Origin: Candidatus Hydrogenedens sp.
GTDB taxonomy: Bacteria; Hydrogenedentota; Hydrogenedentia; Hydrogenedentales; JAEUWI01
DNA: 64,000 nucleotides
NCBI GenBank assembly: GCA_016125095.1
Contig: WGMK01000007.1
Span: forward strand, 124,001-188,000
Direction of reading: 5' to 3'
The notes under the pieces are model-generated. The model saw only the letters and a program-made list of their open reading frames with translations. It was not told the DNA's origin and ran no database searches. Within the stretch, counting starts at the first letter, position 1. Every line of letters starts with the position of its first letter. Position numbers and translations under genes: made by a program. Of the stretch, positions 8,891 through 17,414 are shown piece by piece.

Positions 8891-10051
8891 ATGTTGTATG
8901 CAGATGGGCCCCGAAGTTTGAAAGCGAGACTCGCTCGCTGGCGCGGCGCGGCGCTCTTGTTGGGATGGCTGCCGCTCGCGCCGCCTGCCGCCGCGGAGGG
9001 ACCGTTTATCGAGATTCCCGGCTTCGGGAATCTCGCGGCGTGGTGGATCTCGGGAGTGGGCATTGCCGCTGTCGTGATTTACACGTTGTGGCGGTGGCAG
9101 CAGCGGAATCCTGCGCGTATTGCGGTGGCCCGGGGACTCTCTCTCGGTATTGCCGCGCTCGTTGTCGCGCTCTTGCTGGTCGAGAGCTTTTTCCACTTGA
9201 TATATGCCCGGACGGATCTCGTTAGCATCTCCTTCGGCAGTGTTCGCTGGTTTCAGCGCTACTTTCATCCGGTCAACGAATACGGCTACCGCGACTTACC
9301 CTACAGCGACGAGCGGCTAGAAGGTAAGCGGCTGCTGGCGGTGCTCGGTGATTCCATGGCGGCGGGACATGGTACGCGCGATTACCACGATCGATTCTCC
9401 GGCGTGCTGCAAGAGGAGATCGGCGACGCCTGGGTGGTGGCCACGCTCGCCATGATTGGCTGGGGGCCGGACCTGGAATACGACAACCTGATGCATTTTC
9501 CGAGGAAACCGGACGCGCTCGTGCTTTCCGTCTACTATAACGACATCGAGGACGTGACCACCGCGCTGGATAAGAACTTCCAGCCGGTGCAGCTACAGCG
9601 GCCGAATCTCCTGACCGCCTGGTTCGTGATGCATTCCTACACGTTCAATTTCGTGTACTGGTCCATCGTGATGCCGACCTTTCTGCACGACGGCGCATAC
9701 GAAGCCTATCTCGCGGAGGTGCTGAATGACGAGGTCGTCTGGAGCGGATTCGAGGCAAAGCTCCAGCCGTTTCTGGACTACGCCGCGGAGCGGAATATTC
9801 CCGTGGCGGCGGTCGTGTTTCCCATGTTGCACCGTCCGGATATCACCTGTCCTTTTGATGATAACGTGCTGGCTTTCTTTCGGGAGAAGGGCGTGCCTGC
9901 CCTGAGCGTGGCGGAATGCGTGGCCGATCTGCCGCCCGAGGCGCGCATCCTGAATAACATGGACGCCCATCCAAGCGATCTGGTGCACGAGCGGGTGGGG
10001 CATGCCCTGGCCGACCTGCTTCGGGAATCGGGCATCACGACAAAAGACTAA
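8891..10051 (+). CDS. Membrane SGNH-hydrolase-like protein
   Basis: About 386 residues. There are two or three hydrophobic segments in the first 110 residues (LLLGWLPLAPPAAA, WWISGVGIAAVVIYTLW, SLGIAALVVALLLVESFFHLI), then an SGNH-like domain with the nucleophile motif AVLGDSMAAGHG, a WGPDLEYDNL segment in the block II/III position, and MDAHPSD near the C-terminus as the Asp/His block. The start is uncertain: ATG 8891 has a weak GAGCG upstream, while ATG 8852 has none. It shares membrane topology with the divergent SGNH gene, suggesting paired deacylation/acylation of an envelope glycan made with the GT39-like enzyme nearby (inference). Its stop overlaps that of the convergent GGDEF gene by 4 bases. 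Confidence 0.8.
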   Translation: MLYADGPRSLKARLARWRGAALLLGWLPLAPPAAAEGPFIEIPGFGNLAAWWISGVGIAAVVIYTLWRWQQRNPARIAVARGLSLGIAALVVALLLVESFFHLIYARTDLVSISFGSVRWFQRYFHPVNEYGYRDLPYSDERLEGKRLLAVLGDSMAAGHGTRDYHDRFSGVLQEEIGDAWVVATLAMIGWGPDLEYDNLMHFPRKPDALVLSVYYNDIEDVTTALDKNFQPVQLQRPNLLTAWFVMHSYTFNFVYWSIVMPTFLHDGAYEAYLAEVLNDEVVWSGFEAKLQPFLDYAAERNIPVAAVVFPMLHRPDITCPFDDNVLAFFREKGVPALSVAECVADLPPEARILNNMDAHPSDLVHERVGHALADLLRESGITTKD

Positions 10052-11091
10052 CCGCCGGGCCGCAGGGCTATCTCGACGCGGTTACGGCCGTTCCGCTTGG
10101 CCTCGTAAAGCGCGTCGTCGCAGGCCCGCAGGATATCCTCGGGCGTCTGGTAGCCTTTGCCGAATTCGGCCACGCCGATGCTGCTGGTCACTGAGAGTGC
10201 CTGCCCGTCGGTGCCGGTAAAGGCATGCCCGCGGATCTTCTTGCATAGCTTGGCCGCCAGCAGGTGGGCTTCCTCCATCGGGGTCTCGGGCAGAATGATG
10301 GCCATCTCTTCGCCGCCGTACCGGCAGCAAATGTCGGACTCGCGCGTGCTTTCGCGCAGTAACTGCGCGAACTGCTGCAACACGAGGTCGCCGGTCTGGT
10401 GGCCATGGGTGTCATTAAACTTCTTGAAGTGGTCGATGTCGAAGAGCAGCATCGAGAAAAGGCGTCCGTAGCGCTCGCCCTGCGCGAAGGCGTCCTTGAG
10501 TTGCAGGTCGAAATACCGCCGGACGAATAGCCCCGTAAGCCCGTCATTGACCGCCAGCGCGTACAGCTGGTTATTCTGCAGCGCAATGGCGACTTGCGCG
10601 CCGATGTCGCGGAAGAGCTGGGCGTCGTCGCTGGAAAAGGGCTCGTCGGACCGCGGGGCCTCGAGCAGCATGACCCCCAGCGCCTTGTGCTTGGCGAACA
10701 GCGGGACGTAAGCGGCGGGATAGGGCGGTCCGGGCTGCAGCAGGACGCGGCGGGCATCGATACATTCGCCGAAGGGCGTGCCTCGGCGCGACTCGGTTTC
10801 CTCTTCCAGACGGTCCGCCAGAATCAGATCGTCCCCGTATTTCGCCACGATGGGCCGGAGGCAGCCACGCTCTTCGAGCAGCTCGTAAATCGCCAGCCGC
10901 CTCAGGTCGAGCGCGCCCTGCACCACATTGGCGATGAGCGGCAGGGTCTCGCGGAGTTCGAGCGAGCCGCTGATGGCGAGTCCGATTTCGCGGAGGGTGG
11001 AGAGGTGGTCCACTTCGCGCATGAGAAGCAGGTTGCGGCGGTGCAGGGATGCGTAGTCGCTGCCGATACGGCTGTCGCTGAGTTCGCTCAT
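10048..11091 (-). CDS. GAF-GGDEF diguanylate cyclase
   Basis: A 347-residue cytoplasmic protein making c-di-GMP from GTP. A GAF sensor domain covers about 30-178 and a GGDEF domain about 182-347. The active-site loop is GGEEM (259-263), and the inhibitory I-site RESD (250-253) sits exactly five residues before it, so product inhibition is expected. DxDxFKxxND is present as [10 protein letters not shown]. The ATG at 11091 has GGAG 7 bases upstream. It is the last gene of the minus-strand secretion operon, 22 bases after the GspC/PilP-like gene, so c-di-GMP synthesis is probably co-expressed with the type II system. Confidence 0.95.
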   Translation of the reverse strand: MSELSDSRIGSDYASLHRRNLLLMREVDHLSTLREIGLAISGSLELRETLPLIANVVQGALDLRRLAIYELLEERGCLRPIVAKYGDDLILADRLEEETESRRGTPFGECIDARRVLLQPGPPYPAAYVPLFAKHKALGVMLLEAPRSDEPFSSDDAQLFRDIGAQVAIALQNNQLYALAVNDGLTGLFVRRYFDLQLKDAFAQGERYGRLFSMLLFDIDHFKKFNDTHGHQTGDLVLQQFAQLLRESTRESDICCRYGGEEMAIILPETPMEEAHLLAAKLCKKIRGHAFTGTDGQALSVTSSIGVAEFGKGYQTPEDILRACDDALYEAKRNGRNRVEIALRPGG

Positions 11092-11116
11092 CACAGGCTC
11101 CGCCGCGCGCGAGGCC

Positions 11117-11614
11117 TTACTCGCGCGGCTTCTTCACCGTAATCGTCTTGTTCTGCTCTTTGCAATGAAAGGTAAAGGTCACGACGTCCCGATCGAAGCT
11201 TTCAATCTTGCACCCCTTGACCACATCGCCGACCTCGTACCAATCGCCGCGTTCGTTGTCTGGCGTGGCAATGCGGATCTTCTTGCCGATCTGGGCACGT
11301 CCGGGGTTCACGCCTTCCAGCATGGCCTTCACGTCGGGGCATTCCTTGGGGGGGGGCGGTGCCTCTTTTACAGGTGGCGGTGGCGTCGTGATGGCGTCCC
11401 ATGCGTTAGGCCGGGACTGCATGGCCGTCTGCCACTCGGAGATTTCGCTACCGCCGAGCGAGGGCGGGGGCCGGAGGGTCTCGAGCATGCCCACCTGCTC
11501 GGCCAGCCATACGCGCCGCTCCGCCAGGGGGTCGACCGCCGCGTTATACGCCATCACGCCCGCCATGGGAACGACGATGGCGGCGCACAGGAGCAGGGTT
11601 GTCCGGTCGAGCAT
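11117..11614 (-). CDS. GspC/PilP-like inner-membrane protein of the T2SS operon
   Basis: A 165-residue protein with a single N-terminal membrane segment (LLLCAAIVVPMAGVMAYNAAV), a Pro-rich linker (TPPPPVKEAPPPPKE) and a small C-terminal domain containing GKKIRIATPD and GCKIESFDRDVVTF. This layout, TM plus flexible linker plus a small beta domain ending in an 'IxxFDrDsVTf' type strand, resembles GspC homology-region or PilP proteins that link the inner-membrane platform to the secretin. Three ATGs occur in a row; 11614 is chosen because GGAGGG lies 6 bases before it. It follows gspM directly (overlap at the ATGATG cluster). Family assignment rests on topology and position, not on strong motifs. 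Confidence 0.6.
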   Translation of the reverse strand: MLDRTTLLLCAAIVVPMAGVMAYNAAVDPLAERRVWLAEQVGMLETLRPPPSLGGSEISEWQTAMQSRPNAWDAITTPPPPVKEAPPPPKECPDVKAMLEGVNPGRAQIGKKIRIATPDNERGDWYEVGDVVKGCKIESFDRDVVTFTFHCKEQNKTITVKKPRE

Positions 11615-11616
11615 CA

Positions 11617-12669
11617 TCATCCCTCCAGCGCCCGGTAGCCCAGGCTGAGAATATCCAGCTTGGCCCCTTCGCCGTTGAGCACCAAGTATGGAATCCGGAT
11701 GGTCACGACATCGCCGGCACGCCCGGGAATGCTAACCGCGAACCGGACTTCGTAGGGCTTGCCATCGTCGGGCAGCCGCTCGGCGCCGGGGTAGAGCATG
11801 TCTTCGCTGTCGGCCACGCCCAGCATGGCGCGTCCCTTGTTCGCCACTTTCAGCACCACCTCGGCGGTGCGCGTCGCAGGGAGGGCCGCTTCCATATACA
11901 TCGAGGCGCGCTCGCCCTCGCACTTCAGGGTGACGCCTGTGCCGTTGGGAGAGAGCGTACCGCCATCGACGATCCAGCGATCCGCCGCGATATCTACGGT
12001 CGTCAGGTCGAGCGCTTCCGGTTCGTCGGGGCTCGTGCGGATGGGGATGGTCCCGTCGACAATGATGCGCGTCAGGTCGATGGTCGTCGAGACCGTCGTG
12101 TTGTCCCACCCGCGATTGAACAGCAGCCCGTCGATACGAAGGGACTGCGGGCTAGAATGCAGGCGTTCGAGGAAGGCGAAGACATCGCGCAGGTCGGCCT
12201 CTGGAATCCGGAAGCTGATCTTGTATTCGCGGTATCCCATGTCCGTGTCGTTCATCGTGCCTTCGCGCAATTCCGGAATGCGCACCAGCAGGCCGGTATC
12301 GTTGGTCGCCCGCACGGGGACGCCGTCCTCGTTCAGGGGCGGCGGCACTTTCTGCGCCAGGCGGAAGATTTCCTGCCGCAGACGCTCGTACACCTCGTAC
12401 TTGTCCCAGGCGCTGGAATGCTGCGAGGCCACGGCGGCGTAGTGTTCCTCGACGCTTTTGCGCATCAAAATCTGACGCCTGGCGATTACGATCTGCTCTT
12501 GCAGGCGATCCACGTTCTTGCCCAGCTGGTCGAGCCGGCTCATGGCGCCCGAGATAATGCTCCAGGCCACCATTAGCAGCACCAAGCCGCCGATGATGGC
12601 GGCAAGACCCTGCTCGCGCGGGTTCAGTCTGGCCCAGGAAGCGCCGAGCTGCTCAAGGAGTCCCTGCAT
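11617..12669 (-). CDS. gspM: GspM/PilO-like type II secretion platform protein
   Basis: About 350 residues with a short cytoplasmic head, one membrane segment (GLAAIIGGLVLLMVAWSIISG), then a coiled coil (RLDQLGKNVDRLQEQIVIARRQI), as in GspM/PilO. The middle has a ferredoxin-like part (YREYKISFRIPEADLRDVFAFLERLHSSPQSLRIDGL). The second half is a beta-rich extension of about 170 residues not found in ordinary GspM (about 160 residues), which makes this protein roughly twice the usual size. The ATG at 12669 follows a strong GGGAGG and overlaps the end of gspL by 17 bases. Confidence 0.75.
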   Translation of the reverse strand: MQGLLEQLGASWARLNPREQGLAAIIGGLVLLMVAWSIISGAMSRLDQLGKNVDRLQEQIVIARRQILMRKSVEEHYAAVASQHSSAWDKYEVYERLRQEIFRLAQKVPPPLNEDGVPVRATNDTGLLVRIPELREGTMNDTDMGYREYKISFRIPEADLRDVFAFLERLHSSPQSLRIDGLLFNRGWDNTTVSTTIDLTRIIVDGTIPIRTSPDEPEALDLTTVDIAADRWIVDGGTLSPNGTGVTLKCEGERASMYMEAALPATRTAEVVLKVANKGRAMLGVADSEDMLYPGAERLPDDGKPYEVRFAVSIPGRAGDVVTIRIPYLVLNGEGAKLDILSLGYRALEG

Positions 12670-14188
12670 CGGAAGCCTCCCTATCGTCTTCTTCATCCTC
12701 GGGCGTCACCGGAATGGCGATGCGGTAGCTGCGCACCAGCTGTTCGCGCTCCGAATCGTCGAGCACATACATCTGGTGGGCCGTGCGCAGCATAGAGAGC
12801 GCCCCAGTACCGGCCTGGCGCAGGTTGCTGGCGAACGCGGATACCTCGTCCACGGTCTGCGTGCGGCCATAGACGTCGATGCCGCTTTCGCGCTCGTACG
12901 AGAACCGGAGAATATTGATCTTGTCGTCGGGCAGTCCCGCGACAATCGAGGCGAGCAACTCCAGCACGTTGCCGTCGCGGCGCACCTGCTGGCCGATGAT
13001 GCGCAGTTGCTCCTGCTTCTGCGCGATGCCCTGGGCCTGCGGGGCCAACTCGTCCACCTGCGCCTGCAGTTCGTCGATGTAGGATTGATACTGATACACC
13101 CGCTGGAAATAGAGCGCTCCGAGCATGATCAGGGCGACGGCCGCCACAATCCCTCCTTGCAGCAAACGGTCCCGCATGCCGGACATGCGGCGGGCCTGGT
13201 GCATCCGCTCGGGCAGCAGGTTGAGGTGATAGGTGGTATCGCCCGCGGCCGCCAGCGCGGCGCCCAGCAGCACGGGGGTATAACCTTCGGGGGCAGCCTG
13301 GCCCGGCAGCAGCTTTTCCAGCCACGCCGCGGGGGCGGTCTCGCGCCCGATGTCGTGCATGAGCTCTTCGCTGATGGTAGTCACCGTGGCGTAGTCCGAG
13401 GAGAAATAGATCTGCTCGACCCCCTCGCCGTCCTCGGATTCGCGCCGGTACACCGACAGGCTGCCGCGGATCTCCGTGGCGAGTTCGTCGGTCATCTCGT
13501 GCGATTCCGCGGTATCGGACGACCAATCGTGGTTCATGGCGACGCCGCGGCAGTAGACCACGCGCTTCTGGTTCAGCACCAGAATCTCGAGGCCGCCCGC
13601 GCCCAGGTGCGCCAGCGCCCAACGCTGCGGTTCTCCCGGGCCGGCCGCGGCGGCGGCAGCAGCGAGGCACACCGTGCTCAGCAGCACCTGTCGGGGTTCG
13701 ATACCTGCGGCCGCCAGCGTGGCGATGTGCTCCTCGACAACGCTGTTGCGGGCGAAGACGGCCATCACGGACGACTCGCCGCTCGGCAGCTTGCGCATCA
13801 GCAGGTGCTGAATACTGAGTTCGTCGATGGCGTAGGGCACATGCTCTTCGGCGTTCAGCATGATCATGCTCGCGATTTCCGCATTGTCCTGCGAAGGCAG
13901 CGTGAGCATGCGCGTGGTGATGTCGTAGCGGGGGAGAATCGAGTAGATGCTGTCCTCGGTCAGGGCATGCTTGCTCACGAAGGCCTTCAGCGCCTCGCGG
14001 AGCGAGCCGTCCTCCGCGGACCAGCCGCCGCGCTCGCGGTCGTACGAGAGCACGTCGAACCCGCCGCCGGCCTTGGGGCGGATACGCAGCCGGGCGATAA
14101 ACCCCGGGCCGAACTGCAAAAGGCTGATGGTGTCCGATTTCGGCGCGCCGGAGCCGCCGGATATCAGGCTGTCGAATGAGAATGCCAT
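12653..14188 (-). CDS. gspL: GspL-type PilM-PilN fusion protein
   Basis: A 511-residue protein. Residues 1-330 or so form an actin-like PilM/GspL cytoplasmic domain (SLLQFGPGFIARLRI, YDITTRMLTLPSQDNAEI, LAHLGAGGLEILVL). Then comes the PilN-like juxtamembrane LNLLPERM, a membrane segment (GIVAAVALIMLGALYFQRVY) and a coiled coil plus ferredoxin-like periplasmic domain with INILRFSYERESGIDVYG. It is thus PilM and PilN in one chain, the normal GspL arrangement. It recruits the GspE ATPase to the platform. The ATG at 14188 has only a distant AGGA. It lies between gspK and gspM. Confidence 0.85.
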   Translation of the reverse strand: MAFSFDSLISGGSGAPKSDTISLLQFGPGFIARLRIRPKAGGGFDVLSYDRERGGWSAEDGSLREALKAFVSKHALTEDSIYSILPRYDITTRMLTLPSQDNAEIASMIMLNAEEHVPYAIDELSIQHLLMRKLPSGESSVMAVFARNSVVEEHIATLAAAGIEPRQVLLSTVCLAAAAAAAGPGEPQRWALAHLGAGGLEILVLNQKRVVYCRGVAMNHDWSSDTAESHEMTDELATEIRGSLSVYRRESEDGEGVEQIYFSSDYATVTTISEELMHDIGRETAPAAWLEKLLPGQAAPEGYTPVLLGAALAAAGDTTYHLNLLPERMHQARRMSGMRDRLLQGGIVAAVALIMLGALYFQRVYQYQSYIDELQAQVDELAPQAQGIAQKQEQLRIIGQQVRRDGNVLELLASIVAGLPDDKINILRFSYERESGIDVYGRTQTVDEVSAFASNLRQAGTGALSMLRTAHQMYVLDDSEREQLVRSYRIAIPVTPEDEEDDREASDAGTP

Positions 14189-14215
14189 GGATTGTGGAGC
14201 TGCTTTCCTGCCTGC

Positions 14216-15193
14216 CTATGCGCCGATGGAGCGCTCTTGCCAATCGTGCACCGTAAACGCTCCGTCGAAGGCGCTCACCACGGCCTGACACTCCACCCGC
14301 ACCTTGCCCCCCTGGCGCGTCGCCAGGCCCGTGATGATAAAAAACCGGGAGTCGAACGTGCAAAACTTCTGAATCGCGACCACGGCGTCGCCCTGGATGC
14401 TGGTGTATTGCTGTACTTCTTCGAGGCTCTTGAAGCCGCGCTGCGGCGCGCCCTGCTGGCCGGGCTCGGGCGGCGCCCCCCGATACGCGAGGATCTCCTC
14501 GATGGCTGCCTCGCCCAGATCGGGCACACAGGCCAGCACCTCGCGGCTTGCGGTATTGATATTGATGAGCGGAAAGCCCCAGACACTGAGGAGGTCCCGC
14601 GCGCCGGGCTCGCCGTCTTCGCCAAACCACTCTTCGTCGTCCATGCCGCGCAGGTACCGCAGTTCCTCGATGGCCTGGAAGCGCGAAGGTCCGATTTCCT
14701 CGTCCTCTTCTTCCCCCGTGCGGCGCGTCCAGATGCGGCGCTTCACGCTTCGGTCCAGGAAGGGGATGTTGTCGATGATCTCTCGCGGCGCGCTGTTAAT
14801 GTTGATCTTGCTCTCGGCGTCCTCGATGGTCAGCCGCACCACGTCGTTGTCGAATTCCTCGGTGGCCTCGAAGCTCGCGCCCTCGGCGTAGAGGTCCATC
14901 GGGTGCGCCCAGGGCTGCCCGAGATTCGTGCCTTCCGGCGGGCCGCCGAATCCGACTTCAGAATTCTGTTCTTCAAGGTTCAGCAGGTCCTTGTAGAACT
15001 TGTTGCGAATTTCGATGACGCCACGGTTCACCGCCGCCCGCGCCATGAGCCGGGCCTGGGTCTGCTCGAGGCCGTAGGCCGCCGCCCGGGCATCGAGAAA
15101 CGCCCGCCGCCCGAGGCTCAGCGTGAGCACCGTTGCGATGGCCAGCACCCAGAGGGTGACGATGAGAACGAATCCCCGTTCCTGCTTCTTCAT
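14216..15193 (-). CDS. gspK: Type II secretion minor pseudopilin GspK
   Basis: A 325-residue pseudopilin. The prepilin cleavage region is ERG|FVLIVTLWVLAIATVL; the residue at +5 is Val rather than Glu, the hallmark of GspK, which caps the pseudopilus tip. Downstream are the family motif DAESKININSAP and a second ININTAS, with helix-hairpin-helix-like PDLGEAAIEEILAYRG. The ATG overlaps the gspJ stop (ATGA). The length matches GspK of other species. Confidence 0.93.
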   Translation of the reverse strand: MKKQERGFVLIVTLWVLAIATVLTLSLGRRAFLDARAAAYGLEQTQARLMARAAVNRGVIEIRNKFYKDLLNLEEQNSEVGFGGPPEGTNLGQPWAHPMDLYAEGASFEATEEFDNDVVRLTIEDAESKININSAPREIIDNIPFLDRSVKRRIWTRRTGEEEDEEIGPSRFQAIEELRYLRGMDDEEWFGEDGEPGARDLLSVWGFPLININTASREVLACVPDLGEAAIEEILAYRGAPPEPGQQGAPQRGFKSLEEVQQYTSIQGDAVVAIQKFCTFDSRFFIITGLATRQGGKVRVECQAVVSAFDGAFTVHDWQERSIGA

Positions 15194-15918
15194 TGGAAGT
15201 TCGCCAGCCGGTCGTTGAGCCCTTCTAGGTAATAGCGCACGTTGGGCGCATGGATAGGCAGCAGGGATTGAAAGGTGATGGTGTGGTCCCGGTCGTCGGG
15301 GTCTTCGAATTCCAGCGTGACCTCGATGGCCTGCGGCAGGCCAAGTCCTTCCTTGTGGCGGGTCGTGTAGACCAGTTCGGGCGAGGGCGGCGGCACCTTC
15401 GCGTCGGTAATCCTGGGGATGGGGGACCAGACGTAGCGCACCTTGAAGTCGCTCACATTACTCGCCACCACGAAGTCCTCCCGGTCGGACAGCTTGATGC
15501 GTTCCTGCTCCACCTTCTCGCCGGCGGGGGGGCGGTTGGGCAGGGCGGTTTCGACCAGCGCTTCTTCCCGCTCGATTTCGCCGCGGCTGCGGTTGAAGCG
15601 GTAGCGAACGCGCATCAGACGCCGGCCCTCGGCGTCTTCCACGTTCATCGGCTCGCTGATGACGAACATCGCCACACTGTCGCGGTCGCCTTCGAACAGG
15701 TGCTCTGCCCGCGCCGCCATGTTCTCCACCTCGCGCTGGATAACCGTCATGAACGCGCGGGCCTGCTGATGCGCGTCGAACTTCGGGTCGATGCTGCGCG
15801 AGGCCCCGAGCGTGGTGAACAGCATGGTGTAGACCGCCGACATGACGATGCTCAAGAGCATCGAGGCGACCAGCAGTTCGGCCAGCGTGAAGCCGCTATT
15901 GCGCGAACGGGGGGACAA
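15190..15918 (-). CDS. gspJ: Type II secretion minor pseudopilin GspJ
   Basis: A 242-residue pseudopilin with the type IV N-terminus SG|FTLAELLVASMLLSIVMSAV and Glu at +5. The C-terminal beta region includes VSDFKVRYVWSP and TLEFEDPDDRDHTITF. The start is a TTG at 15918, supported by an excellent AGGAGGG 7 bases upstream inside the end of gspI. GspI, J and K form the tip complex of the pseudopilus. Overlap with gspK is 4 bases. Confidence 0.88.
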   Translation of the reverse strand: MSPRSRNSGFTLAELLVASMLLSIVMSAVYTMLFTTLGASRSIDPKFDAHQQARAFMTVIQREVENMAARAEHLFEGDRDSVAMFVISEPMNVEDAEGRRLMRVRYRFNRSRGEIEREEALVETALPNRPPAGEKVEQERIKLSDREDFVVASNVSDFKVRYVWSPIPRITDAKVPPPSPELVYTTRHKEGLGLPQAIEVTLEFEDPDDRDHTITFQSLLPIHAPNVRYYLEGLNDRLANFQ

Positions 15919-16381
15919 CGGCGCCCTCCTGTGTCTCGGGCGGCAGCCAGAGCCGCTGGGGCGGCAGCAGCGTTTCGCCCACCCGCGTGCGCTCGTTTCC
16001 CGCGCGACTCCAGGTGATCTCCACCTTCACGCGCGGCATCCAGCCCTGATAGTTCTGCGCCAGCTTTTCCTGCATGAGGGGATTGATGCTGGCGGGCAAT
16101 TCCGGGCGGGGCACTTCGATTTTGTCGACGTCGATGACGTAGGAGAAGCGCTCGTTCGGCGGCTCGAAGCGTCCGGTTTCGTGCATCTCATGCAGCTGAT
16201 GCTCCATCTCGAGGTCGGCGAAAACGCCCTCCATCAGGAACCGTACCGTCGTATAGTCCCGCGCGAGCCCTTTCGACTCGATGGCCTGCTGCAGCGCGGT
16301 GTGGATGGTCAGCATGGTGATGCTGAGCAGCGTCATCGACATGAGCGTCTCGAACAGGATGTATCCGCGCCGGCGACGCAT
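15896..16381 (-). CDS. gspI: Type II secretion minor pseudopilin GspI-like
   Basis: A 161-residue protein with a prepilin-type N-terminus RRG|YILFETLMSMTLLSITMLTIH, Glu at +5. The C-terminal part has the small beta-sheet features expected for GspI (RVKVEITWSRAGNERTRVGETLL). The ATG at 16381 follows the gspH stop by one base (TGACATG), so it is translationally coupled. The assignment to GspI rather than another minor pseudopilin is by operon order H-I-J-K. Confidence 0.82.
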   Translation of the reverse strand: MRRRRGYILFETLMSMTLLSITMLTIHTALQQAIESKGLARDYTTVRFLMEGVFADLEMEHQLHEMHETGRFEPPNERFSYVIDVDKIEVPRPELPASINPLMQEKLAQNYQGWMPRVKVEITWSRAGNERTRVGETLLPPQRLWLPPETQEGAVVPPFAQ

Positions 16382-16382
16382 G

Positions 16383-16913
16383 TCAGTCGCGCTCCGCAAT
16401 AGTCTGCCCCAGCGCCCCCTGGGTCTCAATGCGGAACTTCTGGCCGCGGAAGCGGTTGTCGAAAAACTCGAGCTTGACCCGGTCGCAGGCGCCATTGGGG
16501 TAACAGGCAATGTAAAAGGCCCCGGTTTCCGAGTCCTTGCGCATGCGCGGTTGGCGTAGGTCGAGATACCCGGGGAAGTCCTGCACCCGGCCCCAGCGGT
16601 CGCTCACGTCCTCGGTGATCTTCTCCATGCCGTCCATGTCGGCCACGAAGCGCACCCAGAAAATGCGCTCTTTGGGGTCGATGCAGAAATGGTATTCGCG
16701 ACCCTGGCGCACGGCCATTTCCTGGGTCTGGCCGATAAGCGCAAGGATCTCGTCCTGCGCGCTGCGCACCTGCACCGACCGGAACGACGGACCGAAGACC
16801 GGTATGACCATCGCCGAAATCACGGCCATCAGGGTCAGCACCACCACCAGTTCGAGAAAGGTGAAGCCCGCGCTCGTGGGGTGTCGGCGGTCTCCTGGGC
16901 GCTGCTTCCTCAC
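16383..16913 (-). CDS. gspH: Type II secretion minor pseudopilin GspH-like
   Basis: A 176-residue protein. N-terminal prepilin signal SAG|FTFLELVVVLTLMAVISAMV with Glu at +5, then GspH-type segments RSAQDEILALIGQTQEMAVRQ and FCIDPKERIFWV, where Cys is unusual. The start is a GTG at 16913, 9 bases after the gspG stop, with an AAGGGA upstream. It probably primes or connects pseudopilus growth below the I-J-K tip. Confidence 0.85.
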   Translation of the reverse strand: MRKQRPGDRRHPTSAGFTFLELVVVLTLMAVISAMVIPVFGPSFRSVQVRSAQDEILALIGQTQEMAVRQGREYHFCIDPKERIFWVRFVADMDGMEKITEDVSDRWGRVQDFPGYLDLRQPRMRKDSETGAFYIACYPNGACDRVKLEFFDNRFRGQKFRIETQGALGQTIAERD

Positions 16914-16922
16914 ACAAGTCCC

Positions 16923-17321
16923 TTATTCGTCCGGGCCATGCTCGGAGGTGGAGGTGACGTCGTCGGCTGTGTTGGGTACGCCGTCGGCGCCGGAGCTATA
17001 GACCTCGTAGTCGGCCTTCATGGCGTCGGTGGCCGGCTTGTAGTTGTAGGGATTGCCCCACGGATCCTTGCGGATTTCCTTGACGTAGCGGCGGTTTCCG
17101 CTCACAAGTTCTTCCAAGGTCTTGGGATACGTGTCGTTGTGATCGAGGGCGTAGAGATCGATAGCGGTGCTGTAGGTCGAGATATCGCCCTTGGCCGCGC
17201 GGATCTGGGTTTCCTGCACGCGCCCGCCGAAGTTCATCACCACCATGCCGGCGAGGATGCCGAGGATGACCGTCACCAGGATAAGTTCGATAAGCGTGAA
17301 GCCGCCGTTCGGTTTCATCAT
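16923..17321 (-). CDS. gspG: Type II secretion major pseudopilin GspG
   Basis: A 132-residue major pseudopilin. The prepilin peptidase site is GG|FTLIELILVTVILGILAGMV with Glu12 (+5 after cleavage). The rest shows diagnostic GspG features: RAAKGDISTYSTAIDLYALDH, YPKTLEEL, DPWGNPYNY and the calcium-loop region YEVYSSGADGVPNTADDV. GspG polymerises in the periplasm into the piston-like pseudopilus. GGAG lies 7 bases before the first of two ATGs. It probably has its own promoter (17374-17379) besides the gspE promoter, fitting its need for high copy number. Confidence 0.95.
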   Translation of the reverse strand: MMKPNGGFTLIELILVTVILGILAGMVVMNFGGRVQETQIRAAKGDISTYSTAIDLYALDHNDTYPKTLEELVSGNRRYVKEIRKDPWGNPYNYKPATDAMKADYEVYSSGADGVPNTADDVTSTSEHGPDE

Positions 17322-17373
17322 GTTCTCCGTTAGCTGCCGCGGCCCGGGGGCCGCACCGTCGTGTCATCCCTAT

Positions 17374-17379
17374 AGTATA
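17374..17379 (-). promoter_or_regulatory. Possible internal promoter ahead of gspG (-10 TATACT)
   Basis: On the minus strand the 93-base gap between gspF and gspG contains TATACT 53 bases before the gspG ATG. No convincing -35 is present at 16-18 bases. Just upstream is a small CCCCAATCGGGG hairpin (about 17392-17403), and downstream a GC-rich stem (CGGCCCCCGGGCCG) that could stabilise the leader. It is the only sizeable spacer in the secretion operon. Confidence 0.4.
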
Positions 17380-17414
17380 CGCTATCCGTGCCCCGATTGG
17401 GGACAGGCTCCGCC

